Below, in pieces: positions 60,269 through 64,000 of a DNA stretch of 64,000 bases. The first letter of the stretch is position 1. Each line of letters opens with the position of its first letter. The notes below the pieces were generated by a model. It had not been told where the DNA came from. It was given only the letters and a program-made list of their open reading frames with translations, and searched no databases. The DNA is from Brevibacterium yomogidense (GTDB lineage: Bacteria; Actinomycetota; Actinomycetes; Actinomycetales; Brevibacteriaceae), in NCBI RefSeq assembly GCF_900163715.1, contig NZ_FWFF01000017.1:310001-374000 (forward strand). Reading direction: 5' to 3'. A program made the position numbers and the translations under genes.

Positions 60269-61411
60269 GTGACCACTGGATCCCATGACGCAGTCGGGGA
60301 CGGAACGCTGTCGTGGCAGAAGCGGCTGAGGCTGGCCGTCACCCGCCCGGAGTTCACGACGGACATCCTGCAGATCCTCAAATCAGTCGTCGCCGCAACC
60401 GCCGCATGGTGGTTGGCGGTCGTCGTGCTGGAATCGTCGATGCCGTTCCTCGCACCATGGGTGGCGCTCCTGACCGTGTATCCCACTGTCTATCAGTCCC
60501 TGAAGCGCGGCGCGCAGACGACCATCGCGTCCTGGGCGGGAGTGGGAGTGTCCTTCCTGATCGGGCAGTTCCTGGGTGTCGAGGTGTGGACCTTCGCGCT
60601 GGCGATCCTGGTCGGCCTGGCTGCATCCCGGATCCCCGGAATCAGGAACGAGGGGGTGGCGATCGCGACCACCGCCGTCTTCGTGCTGAGCGACGGGTTC
60701 ACGGAGCAGCAGCCGATGCTGTTCGACCGCATCATCGAGGTGGCGGTGGGCGCAGCAGTGGGCCTGCTGGTGAATCTCCTGCTGATCCCGCCCCTGCGGG
60801 ACCGGCAGGCGGCACGCTACGTCGATCACATCAATCGGCGCATGGGCCGCGTGTTCGTCATGATGGCCGACGAGCTCGAATCATCGTGGACCACGGACGA
60901 CGAAGACGAGTGGAGCCGCGAGATCGAGTCGATGGGCGAGGACCTGCGCTCCGCGTGGCAGTCGGTGCGCACCGCGCAGGAGAGCCGTCGGGCGAATCCG
61001 CGTCTGCGCCGGCGTCTTCAGCGTGTGCAGGGGAAACCGGACCAGGCGGACTATGGGGAGATCCTCCAGCGGGTGGATGAGGGGATCTCGCATCAGCGGC
61101 ACCTTGTGCGCACGCTCCGCGAGGCCTCGTACGCGCCGGGTGAATGGGACACACGCTTCCGCGAAGGGTGGGTGACCATCCTGCACGACATCGGGTACGC
61201 GATCGCGGATCCCGATCGCGAGGTCGAACCCATCGACGACCGGCTGGTGCAGCTGTCCGCCGACCTGTCCGACGACGCAGACCTGCCGACGCGTTCCTGG
61301 CCGCTGTACGGCTCACTCATCACCAGCCTGCGGCACATCGCACGCGTCGTCGATGACGTGGCCTCAGCGCGCGAGGCCCGTGAGGCGGGCGCGGGCAATC
61401 CGAAGAGCTGA
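60269..61411 (+). CDS. FUSC/aromatic acid exporter-like membrane protein
   Basis: 380 residues, GTG start with AGGAGG five bases before. About 140 residues of membrane helices come first (ILKSVVAATAAWWLAVVVLE, VALLTVYPTVYQSL, GVSFLIGQFLGVEVW, VAVGAAVGLLVNLLLIPPL). A long, charged cytosolic helical domain follows (about 190-380). This plan fits the ArAE_1/FUSC-like group, thought to export aromatic acids or act in envelope stress. No efflux partner is encoded nearby. Confidence 0.8.
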   Translation: MTTGSHDAVGDGTLSWQKRLRLAVTRPEFTTDILQILKSVVAATAAWWLAVVVLESSMPFLAPWVALLTVYPTVYQSLKRGAQTTIASWAGVGVSFLIGQFLGVEVWTFALAILVGLAASRIPGIRNEGVAIATTAVFVLSDGFTEQQPMLFDRIIEVAVGAAVGLLVNLLLIPPLRDRQAARYVDHINRRMGRVFVMMADELESSWTTDDEDEWSREIESMGEDLRSAWQSVRTAQESRRANPRLRRRLQRVQGKPDQADYGEILQRVDEGISHQRHLVRTLREASYAPGEWDTRFREGWVTILHDIGYAIADPDREVEPIDDRLVQLSADLSDDADLPTRSWPLYGSLITSLRHIARVVDDVASAREAREAGAGNPKS

Positions 61412-61509
61412 GGCAACCGGGTCACGGCTCGCGTCCCCGCGGGCACGGCACAGGTCCTGGAGGTTACGGCACACGTCCCCGCGGGGACGGGGTATAGTGA
61501 TCCTCGTTC

Positions 61510-61582
61510 GCGGACGTAGCTCAGCTGGTAGAGCATCTGCTTCCCAAGCAGAAGGTCGCGGGTTCGAACCCCGTCGTCCGCT
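61510..61582 (+). tRNA. tRNA-Gly(CCC)
   Basis: 73 nt with a seven-pair acceptor stem (GCGGACG with CGTCCGC), D-arm AGCTCAGCTGGTAGAGC, anticodon loop CTTCCCAAG giving CCC, and T-arm GGTTCGAACC. The discriminator is U and CCA is not encoded in full. TATAGT at 61493-61498 is the likely -10 box. A hairpin terminator follows. Confidence 0.96.
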
Positions 61583-61601
61583 CCGCTTCGAGCAGTACGA
61601 C

Positions 61602-61633
61602 GTGTGCCCCGGTCCAGCTGGACCGGGGCACAC
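61602..61633 (+). terminator. Hairpin terminator after tRNA-Gly
   Basis: A perfect 14-bp stem, GTGTGCCCCGGTCC and complement, with loop AGCT, 19 bp after the tRNA. Confidence 0.85.
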
Positions 61634-61693
61634 ATCATTCAGCAGTCAGTGTCACCACGCGCGCGAAGACGGCACCGTGCGCCCGCCTGGTGA

Positions 61694-62461
61694 TCAGCCT
61701 CTCCACGCAGCGAGCTGCTGAGCACTGGTCTCTGCGAGCGCAGCCTGCCACAGCGGGCCGAAGCTGATCCGACGCACGCCGATCGCGCGCAGCTCCTCCA
61801 GGCTTCCCGCCTTCGCACCGTCGACCGGGTGCGCCGTGACGTTGACCGGAACGCTCACCGCGGCGACAACGCTTCGCGCTGCATCCCCGTCGGGCAGACC
61901 CACGGGGTAGACACTGCGTGCGCCCGCCTCCTCCAGCAGCTCGATGCGTGCGACGGCCTCGGCGAGCGGGTCCTCGAACAGCGCAGTGCCGTGGACCAGC
62001 GCATCGGTGCGGCCGTTGATGACGAGGTCGACCCCGGCGGCATCGGCGGCGGCCCGGGCCCCGGCGATGTAGTCCGCATGCTCGGCCCGCTCACGCAGAC
62101 GCCCACCCTCGCGCCTGACGGTGTCCTCCACGTTGATGCCGACTGCGCCGGTCTCCAGCACCCGCTCCACCAGTTCTTCGGGTGCGAGCCCGTACCCGGA
62201 TTCGACGTCGACGCTCGCGGGGAGGTCGACCGCCTCGACGATGCGGCGGGTGGCCTGCATGTAGTCGGCGAAGTCCATCGCCTCGCCGTCACCCGGACCC
62301 AGCGCATCGCCCACGGGGTGACTGCCGATCGTCAGCCCGGAGAAGCCCGCGGATTCCACCAGGCGCGCCGACCAGGCGTCCCATGCAGTGGGCAGGACGA
62401 GCAGATCCCCTGACGCATGGGCCTCCGCGAATCTCCGAGCGGTCTCCGTGATGTCTGCCAT
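61694..62461 (-). CDS. Isocitrate lyase/PEP mutase family protein
   Basis: 255 residues from ATG 62461. A TIM-barrel enzyme of the ICL/PEPM group: LLVLPTAWDAWSARLVESAGFSGLTIGSHPV, SVDVESGYG with the metal-binding Asp, GAVGINVEDTVRREGG, and VINGRTDAL. The usual isocitrate-lyase KKCGH loop is absent, so C-C lyase action on a 2-hydroxy or methylated acid is likelier than the glyoxylate cycle. It lies downstream of the GPH-type carrier on the same strand and may share its transcript. Confidence 0.85.
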   Translation of the reverse strand: MADITETARRFAEAHASGDLLVLPTAWDAWSARLVESAGFSGLTIGSHPVGDALGPGDGEAMDFADYMQATRRIVEAVDLPASVDVESGYGLAPEELVERVLETGAVGINVEDTVRREGGRLRERAEHADYIAGARAAADAAGVDLVINGRTDALVHGTALFEDPLAEAVARIELLEEAGARSVYPVGLPDGDAARSVVAAVSVPVNVTAHPVDGAKAGSLEELRAIGVRRISFGPLWQAALAETSAQQLAAWRG

Positions 62462-62556
62462 GGCTGCCTCCGTGGTGTGTGCGCCCGCACAGGATCGTGC
62501 GTCCTGCGCTCCACGGTAGGCGCGGACGGCGGACTCCACCAGGGGTACGACCGCTC

Positions 62557-63984
62557 TCAATCCGTCGGCTGGCCTGCCTCGTGCGCGCTCGCCTCCTCGA
62601 CCCCCGTCTCCTCGTCCCTCGCCTCGTCCAGCCGGTACTGCTGCTGGAACACCATCGCGGCGATCATGAGGGCGGCGGGGACCAGGGTGAAGCCGACCGT
62701 GAGTGCGGTGATCGCCGAATCCGGCTGCACCGTCGCCTCACCCGCGGTGCTGGAGACGAACCCGCCCACCGCCAGCGCCGCGGAGTAGACGTACGGGCCG
62801 ATGGCGGTGCCCAGCGCCTCGGTCGCCGTCCACACGCCGGTGTAGCCCCCGGCCTGGCCCTCACCGTCGCGATCGGCCGCGGCGACCGCATCCGGCACCA
62901 TCGAGAAGGAGAACAGCTGCAGGCCGGCGAACGCGGTCCCCATGACCACCACGACCGCGACCGAGGCCCCCACACCCACGTGGGAGGTCCCCAGCAGGGC
63001 GATGGAGCCGACGACGAAGATCGCCTGCGAGATCAGCAGACCGCGCTGCTTGCCGATGCGGCGGGAGATGAGCATCCAGGCCGGACCCGCGGCCACCGCA
63101 GGTGCCAGGAACGAACCCATGAAGACCGCGGTGAGGCCCGCGTCGCCGTACACGTAGCGGGCGAAGTACGGCAGGGCGGCCATGAAGAGGTGCGTCGTCG
63201 TGCCGGTGAACAGGTAGGACAGGACGAGTACGCGGAAGTCACGGTCGGCCCATGCCGCCCGCACATCGGCGATCGCAGACCGGCCGGACCCCTCCGCGGG
63301 CGTGCGGAACCCGCACGACGACGTCAGCGCGCGGACGCCCCGGATCGCCACCAGCGCGGAGACCACCATGACGACGCACAGGGTCGCAGCCATCACGGTG
63401 TAGTCGCCCCGCTGCCCGCTCGTCACGAGTGCGGGAGCCGCGACGCCGGCGCCCAGCAGACCGACCGTCAGGAACAGCATCCGGAACATGAAGACGCGCG
63501 TGCGCTCGTCGTAGCCGATGACGAGGTCCGACGGAGTGGTCAGGTACGGCACCTGGAACATCGCGAAGAGCAGGTTGCCCACGATGTACCAGGCACCCAC
63601 CCAGAGGGCGGCCGTCGTGCCCACCAGCCCGGACGGCACGGTGAACATCGCGACCATCGCGAGCCCCAGCAGCAGACCGCCGTACATCATCCGGCGCCGG
63701 TGCCCGACCCGGCGGGCCTGCGCATCCGACCTCGACCCGATGAGCGGATGGACGACCACATCGATGACCTTCGGCACCAGCAGTGTGAGTCCTGCCAGCG
63801 CGGCCGCCACGCCCAGCACGTCGGTGAGGAAGTACAGGAGCAGCAGCCCCGGCACGGTCACCCACACGCCCATGCCCAGCGACCCGGTCGCGAAGGCGGA
63901 CAGTGCGCCGGCGGAGGCGCGCGGGCCCGACACACGCGGACCGGCGGAGGGACGGCCGGGGGACGGGACCTCGGCGGCGGTCAT
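62557..63984 (-). CDS. GPH/MFS_2-type sugar or solute carrier
   Basis: 475 residues with about twelve membrane segments. Family marks: LLLLYFLTDVLGVAAALAGLTLLVPKVIDVVVHPLIGSRSDAQ with the conserved Asp, then GHRRRMMYGG, and FQVPYLTTPSDLVIGYDERT. It is an MFS carrier of the glycoside-pentoside-hexuronide type, probably a cation symporter. The start codon is complete, close to the right window edge. The ends are acidic. Confidence 0.85.
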   Translation of the reverse strand: MTAAEVPSPGRPSAGPRVSGPRASAGALSAFATGSLGMGVWVTVPGLLLLYFLTDVLGVAAALAGLTLLVPKVIDVVVHPLIGSRSDAQARRVGHRRRMMYGGLLLGLAMVAMFTVPSGLVGTTAALWVGAWYIVGNLLFAMFQVPYLTTPSDLVIGYDERTRVFMFRMLFLTVGLLGAGVAAPALVTSGQRGDYTVMAATLCVVMVVSALVAIRGVRALTSSCGFRTPAEGSGRSAIADVRAAWADRDFRVLVLSYLFTGTTTHLFMAALPYFARYVYGDAGLTAVFMGSFLAPAVAAGPAWMLISRRIGKQRGLLISQAIFVVGSIALLGTSHVGVGASVAVVVVMGTAFAGLQLFSFSMVPDAVAAADRDGEGQAGGYTGVWTATEALGTAIGPYVYSAALAVGGFVSSTAGEATVQPDSAITALTVGFTLVPAALMIAAMVFQQQYRLDEARDEETGVEEASAHEAGQPTD

Positions 63985-64000
63985 CGGCCGGACCCGCTTC

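Noticed and set aside
61475-61488. GTCCCCGCGGGGAC palindrome before the tRNA as an operator
   Set aside because: A 14-bp GC palindrome in high-GC DNA beside similar GTCCCCGCGGG text is weak; it may be part of the promoter region but no binding family is suggested.
61510-61582. tRNA-Gly as an integration site of an island
   Set aside because: No integrase is nearby and no copy of the tRNA 3' end was noticed elsewhere in the window.
1-64000. CRISPR array
   Set aside because: No regularly spaced repeats of 24-40 bp were noticed and no cas-type genes are present.

Overview
The window is high-GC DNA with tightly packed genes, GTG starts and ATGA overlaps, characteristic of an actinobacterium. 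The gene set (BCCT carrier, choline-sulfatase with its maturase, IS481/ISL3/IS1634-type elements) fits Micrococcales, and Brevibacterium is my best guess. That is inference; there is no rRNA or housekeeping marker here to settle it.

Three parts can be told apart. (1) 1-2442 is the end of an ABC sugar-importer operon: a binding-protein C-terminus and two MalF/MalG-like permeases. (2) 2543-36616 looks like a 34-kb defence and mobile-element island. It holds two diverged copies of an AddB/AddA-like nuclease-helicase pair (3276-9556 intact; 19796-25618 with a broken AddB half). Between them lie an intact ISL3 element with perfect 8-bp target duplications (9593-11016), an AT-richer restriction-modification cassette (11233-15982), remnants of a catabolic cluster (frameshifted quinone oxidoreductase, crotonase tail), an IS1634-type element, and an IS481 remnant that cuts off the second AddB. 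After the second pair come an HhH-GPD-like protein and an unknown basic protein. A four-gene operon follows: DUF6361-like protein, double-HKD PLD protein, SF2 helicase, HelD/UvrD-like helicase. (3) 36619-63984 is ordinary accessory metabolism. It carries MarR/MFS efflux, DUF429, a MatC-like carrier divergent from a class V aminotransferase plus FAD/Fe-S oxidase, an AbiE type IV toxin-antitoxin pair, and a GntR-controlled CoA-transferase/crotonase pair. It also carries an HTH/PIN toxin-antitoxin pair, a choline-sulfatase/FGE/BCCT module, an Mrr-like endonuclease, DedA and FUSC membrane proteins, tRNA-Gly(CCC), a PEP-mutase-like enzyme and a GPH-type carrier.

The most unusual system is the restriction cassette. 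A 580-residue PD-(D/E)XK endonuclease is translationally coupled (14-nt overlap) to a 351-residue protein with two [4Fe-4S] ferredoxin-type clusters and a C-terminal domain that may itself be a nuclease (D-x13-ExE, as in BamHI). Facing them tail to tail are two overlapping DNA methyltransferases, one of DPPY/beta order and one SPPY type fused to an N-terminal MerR/excisionase-like HTH. TCAAC repeats 10 bp apart at its start suggest autoregulation. Two methylases would suit an asymmetric recognition site. I know of no standard restriction system with a dicluster ferredoxin as a dedicated subunit.

The second candidate system is the DUF6361-PLD-SF2-HelD operon, which resembles the 'restriction-like' clusters reported in defence-island surveys (recalled, not checked). 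The third is the AddAB-like pair, duplicated and diverged at one locus. Its partner subunits keep both nuclease motifs but lack the AddB Fe-S cysteines. Four separate frameshifts lie between 17.1 and 21.3 kb, so this stretch is either decaying or carries assembly errors.
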